Part shown: positions 47,486-55,913 of the stretch, one piece after another
How the letters are laid out: every line of letters begins with the position of its first letter
Numbering within the stretch: position 1 is the first letter of the stretch
Source: Gordonia sp. PDNC005
GTDB taxonomy: Bacteria; Actinomycetota; Actinomycetes; Mycobacteriales; Mycobacteriaceae
Reading direction: 5' to 3'
DNA length: 64,000 bases
NCBI RefSeq assembly: GCF_016919385.1
Contig: NZ_CP070351.1
Span: forward strand, 4,196,792 to 4,260,791
The notes under the pieces: generated by a model
The model's database searches: none
Told to the model about the DNA's origin: nothing
Seen by the model: the letters and a program-made list of their open reading frames with translations, nothing else
Translations under genes and position numbers: made by a program

Positions 47486-48061
47486 GTGAGCCAGATGTCG
47501 TTGTTCTCCGCAGACACGGAAGATCCCGTGATTGATGACCTCGCGGGTCTCCTTGCGGCACAAGGGCAGTCAGTCCACACGTCGCTCGGCGCGCGCGTAT
47601 CCGTCGTCGTCGGTGAGCAGTGGCGGGCAGACGAGATCGCCGCCGACATCATGGCGACCGGGCTCGACGCCGAGACCCTCACATCGGAGGAAGGGTCGCC
47701 GATCGCCCGCACCGAGGCGAATCCTCGGATCACCGCACTGCACCGCCGCTGGTCCTCCGGCGCGGTGAAGGCGGTTCCGGAAGGATGGACGCCGAGCCCT
47801 CGCGCATTGCGCCTCTGGGTGCTCGCGGCAGGACGCTTCGACGGCGTCCACTACGTCCTCGGGCTCGATCCCAGCGCGCCCGACACACATGCCCCGCTCG
47901 CGACGTCGCTCATGCGAGTCGGCATCGCACCGACTCTCGTCGGCGTCCGCGGAAGCAACCCTGCACTACGGGTATCGGGGCACAAGCGTCTCGCTCGCCT
48001 CGCTGAGACCGTCGGCGGGGTGCCCTTCGATGCTCCCGAGGGTACGTGGCCGCGGGGCTGA
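47486..48061 (+). CDS. conserved actinobacterial protein (Rv3647c-like)
   Basis: A 191-residue soluble protein between cspA and topA, the same place as Rv3647c in M. tuberculosis. It has an N-terminal acidic part and a GWTPSPRALRLWVLAAGR segment in the middle. The second half has a VRGSNPALRVSGHKRLARL motif. No known catalytic motif is visible. GTG 47486 (VSQMSLFS) follows a -10-like TATAAG; ATG 47495 is an alternative three codons later. Function unknown. Confidence 0.8.
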   Translation: MSQMSLFSADTEDPVIDDLAGLLAAQGQSVHTSLGARVSVVVGEQWRADEIAADIMATGLDAETLTSEEGSPIARTEANPRITALHRRWSSGAVKAVPEGWTPSPRALRLWVLAAGRFDGVHYVLGLDPSAPDTHAPLATSLMRVGIAPTLVGVRGSNPALRVSGHKRLARLAETVGGVPFDAPEGTWPRG

Positions 48062-48122
48062 CCGGCTCTGGGGAACAACACGCCGGACCCAGCCGTTAGG
48101 CGGGGTGGAGTGCAGAACACCC

Positions 48123-48135
48123 CTTATATAAGGTA
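48123..48135 (+). promoter_or_regulatory. possible topA promoter element, CCTTATATAAGG palindrome
   Basis: A perfect 12-bp A/T-rich palindrome, 40 bp before topA in otherwise GC-rich DNA. TATAAG or TATATA may act as -10; the palindrome might also sense supercoiling. No good -35 is apparent. Confidence 0.35.
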
Positions 48136-48176
48136 CAACGGCATTCGAACAAACTTTTCCAAGCGAAGGGCACGGT

Positions 48177-51100
48177 GTGGCCACCACAGGCAGTGCGTCC
48201 CCCGCCACTCGGCGACTCGTGATCGTGGAGTCCCCGACCAAGGCGCGCAAGATCCAGGGATACCTCGGGTCGAACTACGTCGTCGAGTCGTCACGTGGAC
48301 ACATCCGCGACCTCCCTCGTGGCGCGGCCGACGTGCCGGCCAAGTACAAGGGGCAGCCGTGGGCCCGCCTCGGCGTCAACGTCGACGACCGCTTCGAGCC
48401 GCTGTACGTCGTCTCCGCAGACAAGAAGTCGACCGTGTCGGAGCTGCGTGCGCTGATGCGCGACGTCGACGAGCTCTACCTCGCAACGGACGGTGACCGC
48501 GAGGGGGAGGCCATCGCGTGGCACCTGCTCGAGACCCTGAAGCCGAAGATCCCCGTCAAGCGGATGGTGTTCCACGAGATCACCGAATCGGCGATCCTCG
48601 CCGCCGCAGAGAACCCGCGCGAACTCGACATGCCCATGGTCGACGCACAGGAGACCCGCCGCATCCTCGATCGCCTGTACGGCTACGAGGTGTCGCCGGT
48701 CCTGTGGAAGAAGGTCATGCCGAAGCTGTCGGCGGGCCGCGTGCAGTCGGTCGCGACACGCATTATCGTCGAGCGCGAACGTGAGCGCATGGCGTTCGTG
48801 TCGGCCGACTACTGGGACATCGCCGCCACGATGGACGCAGGCGAGAACGCCGCGCCTCGCACCTTCAGCTCGCGGCTGGTCAACATCAACGACGACCGTG
48901 TGGCCACCGGCCGCGACTTCGGATCCGACGGCAAACTGAAGAAGTCCTCGGGCGTCACCGTGCTCGACGGCGCCCGCGCCAACGCGCTGTCCGCCGCCCT
49001 CGACGGCGCCGCGCTCGCGGTCACGTCGGTGGAGGAGAAGCCGTACACCCGTCGGCCGTACGCGCCGTTCATGACGTCGACCCTCCAGCAGGAGGCCGGT
49101 CGCAAACTCCGCTTCACGTCCGACCGCACCATGCGCATCGCGCAGCGGCTGTACGAGAACGGCTACATCACGTACATGCGTACCGACTCGACCACGTTGT
49201 CGGAGTCGGCGATCAACGCTGCCCGTTCACAGGCGCGAGACCTGTACGGCGACAAGTTCGTTCACGCCACCCCTCGCCAGTACACCCGTAAGGTGAAGAA
49301 CGCGCAGGAGGCGCACGAGGCGATCCGCCCGGCAGGCGAGACCTTCCGCACGCCCGGTCAGGTGGCGTCCGCGCTCGACACCGACGAGTTCCGCCTCTAC
49401 GAACTGATCTGGCAGCGGACCGTCGCATCGCAGATGGCGGACGCCAAGGGCACCACCATGAGCCTGAAGATCGGTGGACGCGCTTCGACCGGTGAGCAGG
49501 TCACGTTCGCGTCGTCCGGCCGCACCATCACGTTCCCCGGCTTCCTGTCGGCGTACGTCGAGACTGTCGACGACCTTGCGGGCGGCCAGGCCGACGACGC
49601 CGAGAGTCGACTCCCGAATCTCGTCGAAGGACAGTCGCTCACGGCGGCATCGCTGGTCGCGGACGGTCATTCGACCAACCCGCCCGCCCGCTACACCGAG
49701 GCGTCGCTGATCAAGGTCCTCGAAGAACTCGGCATCGGTCGGCCGTCGACCTACACGTCGATCATCGGCACCATCCAGGACCGCGGCTACGTGCTGAAGA
49801 AGGGCAACGCCCTCGTTCCGTCGTGGGTGGCGTTCGCGGTCATCGGACTGCTCGAGAGCTACTTCAACAGCCTCGTCGACTACGAGTTCACCGCCTCGCT
49901 CGAAGACGACCTCGACCAGATCGCATCAGGTCAGGAAGACCGGACCCGGTGGCTCACCGAGTTCTACTTCGGTGACGAAGAGGGCGCGTCGAAGGACGAG
50001 GACGCCGCAGGCGCCATCGCCCGTCTCGGCGGTCTCAAGAAGCTCGTCGGTGTGAACCTCGAGGGCATCGACGCCCGCGAAGTGAACTCGATCAAGCTGT
50101 TCGACGACTCCGAAGGCCGTCCGGTGTTCGTGCGCGTCGGCCGATACGGGCCGTACTTGGAGCGAAACGTCGCAGGTCCGGATGCTGCTCCGGAGCTGCA
50201 GCGCGCGAACCTCCCGTCGGAGATGACACCGGACGAGTTGACGCTAGCGGTGGCGGAGAAGCTTTTCGAGACACCGCAGGAGGGCCGGGAACTCGGCGTC
50301 GATCCCGTCTCGGGCAATCGCATCGTCGCCAAGGAAGGCCGCTTCGGTCCGTACGTCACGGAGATCCTCCCCGACGACGAAGAGCCCGACGACGGCGCTC
50401 CGGTTCCGACCATCCCAGCCGGTCCCACCCCGCGCGACGGAGGTGACCTCCCGACCGGCGACGCCGTCGTCGCTCTCGACGAAGTTCCGTCCGGCAGCGT
50501 CGCGACCGTGACGTCGACGGCGAAGAAGGTGGCCAAGAAGACAGCGAAGAAGGCCGCCAAGAAGGCTGCTCCCAAGCCGCGCACCGGTTCGCTGTTCAAG
50601 ACGATGGACATCGCGACAGTCACGCTCGACGACGCACTGAAGTTGTTGTCGCTCCCGCGTGTGGTCGGCGTCGATCCGGCGACGAACGAGGAGATCACCG
50701 CGCAGAACGGCCGCTACGGCCCGTACCTGAAGAAGGGCACGGACTCACGGTCGCTGACCAGCGAGGACCAACTCTTCGACGTGACGCTCGACGAGGCGAT
50801 CAAGATTTACTCCGAGCCCAAGCGTCGCGGCCGGGCGGCTGCAGCGCCTCCTCTTCGTGAACTCGGCAAGAACGATGACGTCAGCGGCGCCCCCATGGTC
50901 ATCAAGGACGGCCGCTTCGGCCCGTACGTGACCGACGGCGAGACGAACGCCAGCCTTCGCAAGGGCGACGAAGTCGCCACCATCACCCCGGAACGGGCGA
51001 TGGAGTTGCTCGCCGACCGCCGCGCTAGGGGCCCGGCGAAGAAGGCTGCCAAGAAGACCGCGAAGAAGACGACGGCGAAGAAGACTGTCGCAAAGAAGAC

Positions 51101-51224
51101 CACCGCAGCCAAGAAGACCACCGCGGCCAAGAAGACGACTGCCGCCAAGAAATCAACCGCGGCTGCCAAGAAGACTTCGGCAGCCAAGAAGGCTCCCGCA
51201 AAGAAGGCGGCTCCGGAGGCTTAG
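48177..51224 (+). CDS. topA: DNA topoisomerase I
   Basis: Relaxes negatively supercoiled DNA by type IA strand passage. The 1015-residue protein opens with the TOPRIM site VESPTKARKIQGYLG and has DGDREGEAIAW as the metal-binding acid cluster. The catalytic Tyr lies in GYITYMRTDST. The C-terminal region has repeats of the RFGPYV type (as in KEGRFGPYVTE, RYGPYLKK and DGRFGPYVTD), which are the mycobacterial-type D5-D9 domains. A long Lys/Ala-rich tail (about the last 60 residues, AKKTTAAKK-like) is also typical. The start is GTG 48177. Confidence 0.97.
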   Translation: MATTGSASPATRRLVIVESPTKARKIQGYLGSNYVVESSRGHIRDLPRGAADVPAKYKGQPWARLGVNVDDRFEPLYVVSADKKSTVSELRALMRDVDELYLATDGDREGEAIAWHLLETLKPKIPVKRMVFHEITESAILAAAENPRELDMPMVDAQETRRILDRLYGYEVSPVLWKKVMPKLSAGRVQSVATRIIVERERERMAFVSADYWDIAATMDAGENAAPRTFSSRLVNINDDRVATGRDFGSDGKLKKSSGVTVLDGARANALSAALDGAALAVTSVEEKPYTRRPYAPFMTSTLQQEAGRKLRFTSDRTMRIAQRLYENGYITYMRTDSTTLSESAINAARSQARDLYGDKFVHATPRQYTRKVKNAQEAHEAIRPAGETFRTPGQVASALDTDEFRLYELIWQRTVASQMADAKGTTMSLKIGGRASTGEQVTFASSGRTITFPGFLSAYVETVDDLAGGQADDAESRLPNLVEGQSLTAASLVADGHSTNPPARYTEASLIKVLEELGIGRPSTYTSIIGTIQDRGYVLKKGNALVPSWVAFAVIGLLESYFNSLVDYEFTASLEDDLDQIASGQEDRTRWLTEFYFGDEEGASKDEDAAGAIARLGGLKKLVGVNLEGIDAREVNSIKLFDDSEGRPVFVRVGRYGPYLERNVAGPDAAPELQRANLPSEMTPDELTLAVAEKLFETPQEGRELGVDPVSGNRIVAKEGRFGPYVTEILPDDEEPDDGAPVPTIPAGPTPRDGGDLPTGDAVVALDEVPSGSVATVTSTAKKVAKKTAKKAAKKAAPKPRTGSLFKTMDIATVTLDDALKLLSLPRVVGVDPATNEEITAQNGRYGPYLKKGTDSRSLTSEDQLFDVTLDEAIKIYSEPKRRGRAAAAPPLRELGKNDDVSGAPMVIKDGRFGPYVTDGETNASLRKGDEVATITPERAMELLADRRARGPAKKAAKKTAKKTTAKKTVAKKTTAAKKTTAAKKTTAAKKSTAAAKKTSAAKKAPAKKAAPEA

Positions 51225-51316
51225 GCATCCTGCCGCAGCTTTTGGCCAAAGACGCTGGGGACGACACAGCGGGTGGCCCCACCCGCTCCCTTCGTCGAGA
51301 TCCGCTCCTCTCGGCT

Positions 51317-51348
51317 ACATCCGCTCCCTTCCCGGAGGGAGCGGATGT
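51317..51348 (+). terminator. terminator after topA, inside short direct repeats
   Basis: ACATCCGCTCCCTT/GAGGGAGCGGATGT pair at 51317-51348. An imperfect copy (GGGAGCAGATGTCGCTGG) of its right arm GGGAGCGGATGTCGTTGG follows about 40 bp later, so the 225-bp gap to the cyclase gene is partly repetitive. Confidence 0.6.
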
Positions 51349-51450
51349 CGTTGGAGAGAGCGGATTGCTTCTTATGGGAGCAGATGTCGCTGGAAGCAGC
51401 GTTTGGAGCGCTCAGCGTCTTTGATGTGAACCGGACCCCCGGTAGGCGGC

Positions 51451-53013
51451 TCAGACGTCGGGAACGGTCGGCGTCGTGACGTCGATGTCGGGGCGAGCGA
51501 GGAGGGTCTCGATGCCTCGACCGCGGAGTTCGACGCCTTCGCCGATGGCCCAGTGAGCAGCCTCGTCGTCGCCCGCGAGGAAGACTGCGCGCGCCGATCC
51601 GAGGACGCGCGTCTGCTCGTCCTTGGCGAGTTCGGTGAGGCGGGCGGCTTCGTTCACCGGGTCGCCGATCACCGTGTACTCGAGGCGTTGCTCGGCACCG
51701 ATGTGGCCTGCCACGGCCTTGCCCGCGGAGACGCCGATGCCCATGTCTACATCGCCGAGACGCTGGTCGAGCTGGACCCGCAGGTCACGGGCGGCGGCCA
51801 GAGCCGCTCCGGCGAAGTCGTCCTGATCGAGGGGCGCGCCGAAGATCGCGAGAGCGGCGTCGCCCTGGAACTTGTTGACGAACCCGCCATGTCGTCCGAC
51901 CACCTCGACGACGATCTGGAAGAACTCGTTGAGGAGCATCACCACCTCGCGCGGCGGGCGGTTCACGGCCAGGCGCGTCGAACCGACGATGTCCACGAAC
52001 AGCACACCGACGTAGCGCTCCTCGCCGCCTAGCTCCGTGCCCGTCTCGATGGCACGGCGGGCGACGTCCTCGCCGACATAGCGGCCGAACAGGTTCCGCA
52101 GTTGCTGACGCTCCCGAAGGTCGGACACCATCTCGTTGAAGCCCGACTGCAGAGCGCCGAGATCGTTGCCGTCGTACACCTTCACGGCGACGTTCAAGTT
52201 GCCCGCACGGACCTGCGCCAACGCCACCCGGAGCTGCTTGATGGGATCGGTGATCGACCCGACGAGGCGGGAGATCGCGAGCAGCCCGAACACGATCGAC
52301 GCTCCGGCGAGCCACAGGATCGGCCGCAGCAGACCGCTCGGATCAGTGTCGATGAAGTGGTAGTGCTGCAGAACGATGAGAGCGCCGATCACCAGCATCG
52401 GGACGCCGACGGTCACCGCCCAGAACACCGAGATGCGGGCTGTGATGCCAGGTGCGTTGGTGGAGTCCGGGTCGTTCGCCATCGCGGTCACCGTGATGGG
52501 ACGCAGAACGCGCTCGGACTGCATGAACGACAGCACACCGGTCACCAGTGCGCCGACAAGGCTCGCCAACGCGACCAGAATCGCATCCTTGGCCGAGGTG
52601 GTGCGCCAGTTGATGATTGAGAGGAAGATGCCGCCGACCGCCCACAGGCCGAGTGTGGTCAGGGTCAGCAGGCTCGGTAGTTGGAGCGCCCGTTTGCGCG
52701 CGGCGGCGTCGTCGAGTCGTGACCTGCGACGATGCCAGATCAGAACCGGCATGCTGAGCGCCACCGTGGCGTACATGCCGACCAGGACGGCGATCACCAG
52801 GTAGATGGCGAATGCGATCTGGTTGTAGGCGTCCGCATCGCCGATGGAGAACGCGTCCGCTGGTGGCATGCCGAACCGGAGGAAAGCGAATGTGAAGAGC
52901 GCGCCGACAAGATTGGCGCGAAGCAGGTCGAGGGCAAGCACAGGCCAGGGCGTGTGTGCCAGCCAGCGCAGGGTCTGCGCCGGCTTGGCGAGGCCGAACC
53001 GTCTTGCTACCAC
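51451..53013 (-). CDS. membrane class III adenylate cyclase with HAMP domain (Rv3645-like)
   Basis: A 520-residue cyclase that makes cAMP. Six transmembrane helices occupy about residues 30-275. A HAMP domain follows, with ITDPIKQLRVALAQVRAGNL and a coiled-coil linker. The C-terminal cyclase domain has VLFVDIVGSTRLA (first metal Asp), KFQGDAALAIFGAP (second Asp) and GDPVNEAARL (adenine/ribose residues). M. tuberculosis Rv3645 occupies the same place and makes most of the cell's cAMP under fatty-acid conditions. GTG 53013 is my start; an in-frame ATG at 53040 is possible. Confidence 0.94.
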   Translation of the reverse strand: MVARRFGLAKPAQTLRWLAHTPWPVLALDLLRANLVGALFTFAFLRFGMPPADAFSIGDADAYNQIAFAIYLVIAVLVGMYATVALSMPVLIWHRRRSRLDDAAARKRALQLPSLLTLTTLGLWAVGGIFLSIINWRTTSAKDAILVALASLVGALVTGVLSFMQSERVLRPITVTAMANDPDSTNAPGITARISVFWAVTVGVPMLVIGALIVLQHYHFIDTDPSGLLRPILWLAGASIVFGLLAISRLVGSITDPIKQLRVALAQVRAGNLNVAVKVYDGNDLGALQSGFNEMVSDLRERQQLRNLFGRYVGEDVARRAIETGTELGGEERYVGVLFVDIVGSTRLAVNRPPREVVMLLNEFFQIVVEVVGRHGGFVNKFQGDAALAIFGAPLDQDDFAGAALAAARDLRVQLDQRLGDVDMGIGVSAGKAVAGHIGAEQRLEYTVIGDPVNEAARLTELAKDEQTRVLGSARAVFLAGDDEAAHWAIGEGVELRGRGIETLLARPDIDVTTPTVPDV

Positions 53014-53096
53014 GAGTCCACGGTACCGGGGTGCTTGCAATTGTTAAACGGGTTGCGGGTCATCGGTCGTCTGAGCTGGGGATTAGGCTTGCAGAT

Positions 53097-54368
53097 GTGA
53101 CAAATGTCTTTGATCGATTGATCGGGCAGGACACCCTCGCCGCCGAACTCCGAGCCGCGGCAACGTCTGCGCGCCTGGTCGCGGCACGTCTGGACGAGGC
53201 CGCAGACGGCGCAGTCTCGATGTTCGAGGGCGACCCGGTCGACGATCTGCCGGTGGGCGTCCGCGAGTCGATGACCCACTCCTGGCTGTTCACCGGACCT
53301 GCCGGCAGTGGCCGGTCGATCGCGGCGACCGCGTTCGCCGCCGCCCTGCAGTGCCAGTCGGACGTGGTGGGCTGCGGGGAGTGTCGGGCGTGCACGACGG
53401 TCATGTCTGGATCGCACGGCGACGTCCGCCACATCGTTCCCGACGGTCTGACGATCTCGGTCAAGCAGATCCGTGAGATCGTCTCGATGGCTGCTAGGCG
53501 TCCGACTACCGGTCGATGGCAGATCGTGGTTGTCGAGGACGCTGATCGTCTCACCGAGCAGGGGGCCAACGCGCTGCTCAAGGCGGTGGAAGAGCCGCCA
53601 GACCGCACGATCTTCCTGTTGTGCGCGCCGTCTGTATCTCCGGACGACATCGCGATCACCCTTCGATCCAGATGTAGGCACGTTGCACTGACCGCACCGA
53701 CGAGCAGCGAGATCGCACGCGTCCTGATGGAGCGGGACGACATCGACGCCGAACCCGCGCAGTGGGCGGCGTCGGTGTCGGGCGGACACGTCGGACGGGC
53801 GAAGCGACTCGCGACGGATCCGATCGCACGTGCGCAACGAGATCAGGCATTGAGCCTCGCCCGCGCGGCGACCCGGGATTCGACGGCGTACTCCGCGGCC
53901 GACAAGCTGGTGAAGACAGCGGCCGAAGCGGCAGCGGCGATCAGCGACGAGATCGACGCGGCCGAAACCGAAGAACTCATGACGGCACTCGGAGCGGGCG
54001 GAACCGGTAAGGGCACGGCCCGACCGCCGCGAGGAACCGCAGGAGCGGTCAAGGAACTGGAGAAACAGCAGAAGTCGCGACGGACCCGCATGATGCGTGA
54101 CGTCCTGGACCGGGCGCTCGTCGACCTGGCGGCTCTGTTCCGAGATGCGCTCGCCGTCTCCCTTGGGGCACGCGTCACGCTGATGCATCCGGACAAGGAG
54201 CACGACGTGGTAGCGCCCATGGCCGACTACGCGACACCCGACAAGCTTCTACGCTGCATCGAAGCAGTGCTGGAATGCCGCGAAGTGCTCGAGATGAACG
54301 TGAAGCCGAAGTTCGCGGTCGGCGCGATGGTCGTCAAACTCGGCGACCAACTCGCCACGCGACGCTAG
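53097..54368 (+). CDS. holB: DNA polymerase III subunit delta prime (HolB)
   Basis: A 423-residue clamp-loader subunit. GPAGSGRSIAAT replaces the Walker A Lys by Arg, as expected for a non-hydrolysing delta prime. The four zinc cysteines are in CQSDVVGCGECRAC. The sensor and SRC-like features are present (ALLKAVEEPP, SRCRH). GTG 53097 is 7-8 bp after a TAGGCT -10-like hexamer, so the message is probably leaderless. Its last codons overlap, antiparallel, the end of a small gene on the minus strand. Confidence 0.94.
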   Translation: MTNVFDRLIGQDTLAAELRAAATSARLVAARLDEAADGAVSMFEGDPVDDLPVGVRESMTHSWLFTGPAGSGRSIAATAFAAALQCQSDVVGCGECRACTTVMSGSHGDVRHIVPDGLTISVKQIREIVSMAARRPTTGRWQIVVVEDADRLTEQGANALLKAVEEPPDRTIFLLCAPSVSPDDIAITLRSRCRHVALTAPTSSEIARVLMERDDIDAEPAQWAASVSGGHVGRAKRLATDPIARAQRDQALSLARAATRDSTAYSAADKLVKTAAEAAAAISDEIDAAETEELMTALGAGGTGKGTARPPRGTAGAVKELEKQQKSRRTRMMRDVLDRALVDLAALFRDALAVSLGARVTLMHPDKEHDVVAPMADYATPDKLLRCIEAVLECREVLEMNVKPKFAVGAMVVKLGDQLATRR

Positions 54369-54502
54369 CTCTCTGCAGGCTTGTCGTCGTGTTCGGCCAA
54401 GATGTCGTCGCCGCCAGCGCCCTCGAGGACGGTGAGTTCGTTGTCGACCGCTGCCGAGATCTCTTCCACCTTGTGCTTGATCTTGTCGATGAACTCAGAC
54501 AT
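54365..54502 (-). CDS. small acidic coiled-coil-like protein (45 aa)
   Basis: The ATG at 54502 is preceded by GAGGAG at the right distance. The 45-residue product begins MSEFIDKIKHKVEEIS, a likely amphipathic helix, and is very acidic toward its end (GGDDILAEHDDKPAES). The stop overlaps the holB stop by 3 bp on the opposite strand. It has good codon bias for this genome. I know no named family. Confidence 0.6.
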   Translation of the reverse strand: MSEFIDKIKHKVEEISAAVDNELTVLEGAGGDDILAEHDDKPAES

Positions 54503-54572
54503 GGCGGGCTCCTCGGTCCGGTGTGGTCGATGTCTTGTCAACTATAGGTCGGATCGCCCGTAGGCTGGCTGA

Positions 54573-55004
54573 GTGACCGAGCAGCGCAGCCGACCGGGTG
54601 CAGCCGACATCATGTCGGTGTTCGCGGGAGGCGTGCTCGGAACAGCTGCGCGGTGGGCCGCCGAGGAACAGTGGCCCGCGCACCCGGGACAGTGGCCGGT
54701 GGGGACGTTTCTGGTCAACATCGTCGGCGCGTTTGTGCTCGGTGCGCTCCTGGAAGGGCTCGTGCGGCGTGGTCGAGACGTCGGACGCCGCCGCCGGATC
54801 AGGCTGATCTTCGGCACCGGATTCTGCGGAGCGTTCACCACGTACAGCGCGTTCTCGCTGGAGATCAGCCTGTTGGGCAGGGACGGGCATCCAGCGACCG
54901 CAGTGGCCTACGCCCTCGTCAGCGTGATCGTCGGAGTTCTGTCCGCCGCGGCCGGTGTGTGGGCGGCCCGCCGCAGTGTTGGGCCGGCCGGTGATCACGC
55001 ATGA
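54573..55004 (+). CDS. crcB: fluoride channel CrcB/Fluc, first of a pair
   Basis: A 143-residue four-helix membrane protein exporting fluoride. The family marks are GTFLVNIVGAFVLGALL (Asn in helix 2) and GTGFCGAFTTYSAFSLE (GxxGxxTTxSxF). It starts at GTG 54573. In Gram-positive bacteria two Fluc genes often form a heterodimer, as is likely here: the second copy overlaps by ATGA. No fluoride riboswitch (crcB motif) is visible upstream. Confidence 0.92.
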   Translation: MTEQRSRPGAADIMSVFAGGVLGTAARWAAEEQWPAHPGQWPVGTFLVNIVGAFVLGALLEGLVRRGRDVGRRRRIRLIFGTGFCGAFTTYSAFSLEISLLGRDGHPATAVAYALVSVIVGVLSAAAGVWAARRSVGPAGDHA

Positions 55005-55357
55005 TCCCTATCCTGACGTTTCTCGCCGGTGCAGTCGGTGCCGTTCTGAGGTTCCTCGTCGACGACGCCTGCCGCCGCCGGTGGCCGGGAGCCTTCCCCG
55101 GCCCCACCTTCGCGATCAACGTGACGGGCTCGCTGGTCATGGGTCTCGTCGCGGGCGCGGTGATGTTCCACGGCGCTGATCACAACTGGCAGATGGTGAT
55201 CGGCACGGGACTGCTCGGCGGGTACACCACGTTCTCGACGTCGGTCCTGGAGACCGTCCGTACCGGTGGCCGACGCGGGCTGGTGTACGCAGTGCTGACA
55301 CTCGTCGGTTCGGTCGGAGCGTGTGCGGTGGGGCTTGCCGCGGCGTGGGCCGTCTGA
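55001..55357 (+). CDS. crcB: fluoride channel CrcB/Fluc, second of a pair
   Basis: A 118-residue four-helix protein with FAINVTGSLVMGL (helix 2 Asn) and GTGLLGGYTTFSTSVLE (helix 3 motif). It overlaps the first crcB by 4 bp and probably dimerises with it in antiparallel fashion to form the pore. Confidence 0.92.
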   Translation: MIPILTFLAGAVGAVLRFLVDDACRRRWPGAFPGPTFAINVTGSLVMGLVAGAVMFHGADHNWQMVIGTGLLGGYTTFSTSVLETVRTGGRRGLVYAVLTLVGSVGACAVGLAAAWAV

Positions 55358-55367
55358 CGGACGACTC

Positions 55368-55913
55368 TCAGTCGTTCAGCGGCGTGGGGGAGCGGAGCGC
55401 CGGCGTCACGAAGCGCTCGATCATCGTCCTCTCGTCGTCGGCCGAGGAGGGGACGATGAGGAGCGAGACGATCACGCGAACGATCCAGCCCGCAGCCGTC
55501 GCGTCACGAGTGAACGCTGTTGTGATCGCTCCGACGGAGTCGGACGACAATGCGAGTTCGCTGGTCAGACCGGCGCCGGCCGAGGTGAACCAGGCGGTCA
55601 GCGCAGGATCGGCACGGACCTCGGCGAGGGCGATCAGCACTCCCTCGGTGACTCGTTCAGGGCCGTCGTCGATTCCTGCCAGACGGGCCTCGATCGTTGA
55701 GGAGATCTCTCCCGCGACCTGTGCGATGTACGCCAGTTGCAGCGCAGTCCGGCTGTCGAAATGCCGGTACAGCGTCGCGCGTGAACATCCAGCCGCTGCT
55801 GCGAGGTCCGACATCGACACGTCGCCCCCGTGCTCGGCGAACTGCTCGGCAGCCACCTGCAGGATGCGGTCACGCGCGGCGGAGCGTCGTGCGCCGGTCC
55901 ACTCGGAGGTCAT
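55368..55913 (-). CDS. TetR-family transcription regulator coupled to the P450
   Basis: A 181-residue TetR protein. The HTH runs through RDRILQVAAEQFAEHGG and MSDLAAAAGCSRATLYRHF. The C-terminal ligand-binding part is not diagnostic. ATG 55913 overlaps the P450 stop (ATGA), so it is made from the same message as the P450 and probably controls it, perhaps by sensing its substrate. Confidence 0.9.
   Translation of the reverse strand: MTSEWTGARRSAARDRILQVAAEQFAEHGGDVSMSDLAAAAGCSRATLYRHFDSRTALQLAYIAQVAGEISSTIEARLAGIDDGPERVTEGVLIALAEVRADPALTAWFTSAGAGLTSELALSSDSVGAITTAFTRDATAAGWIVRVIVSLLIVPSSADDERTMIERFVTPALRSPTPLND

Noticed and set aside
54503..54572. Fluoride riboswitch upstream of the crcB pair
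   Set aside because: I looked for the conserved crcB motif in the 70 bp before the start and did not see it.
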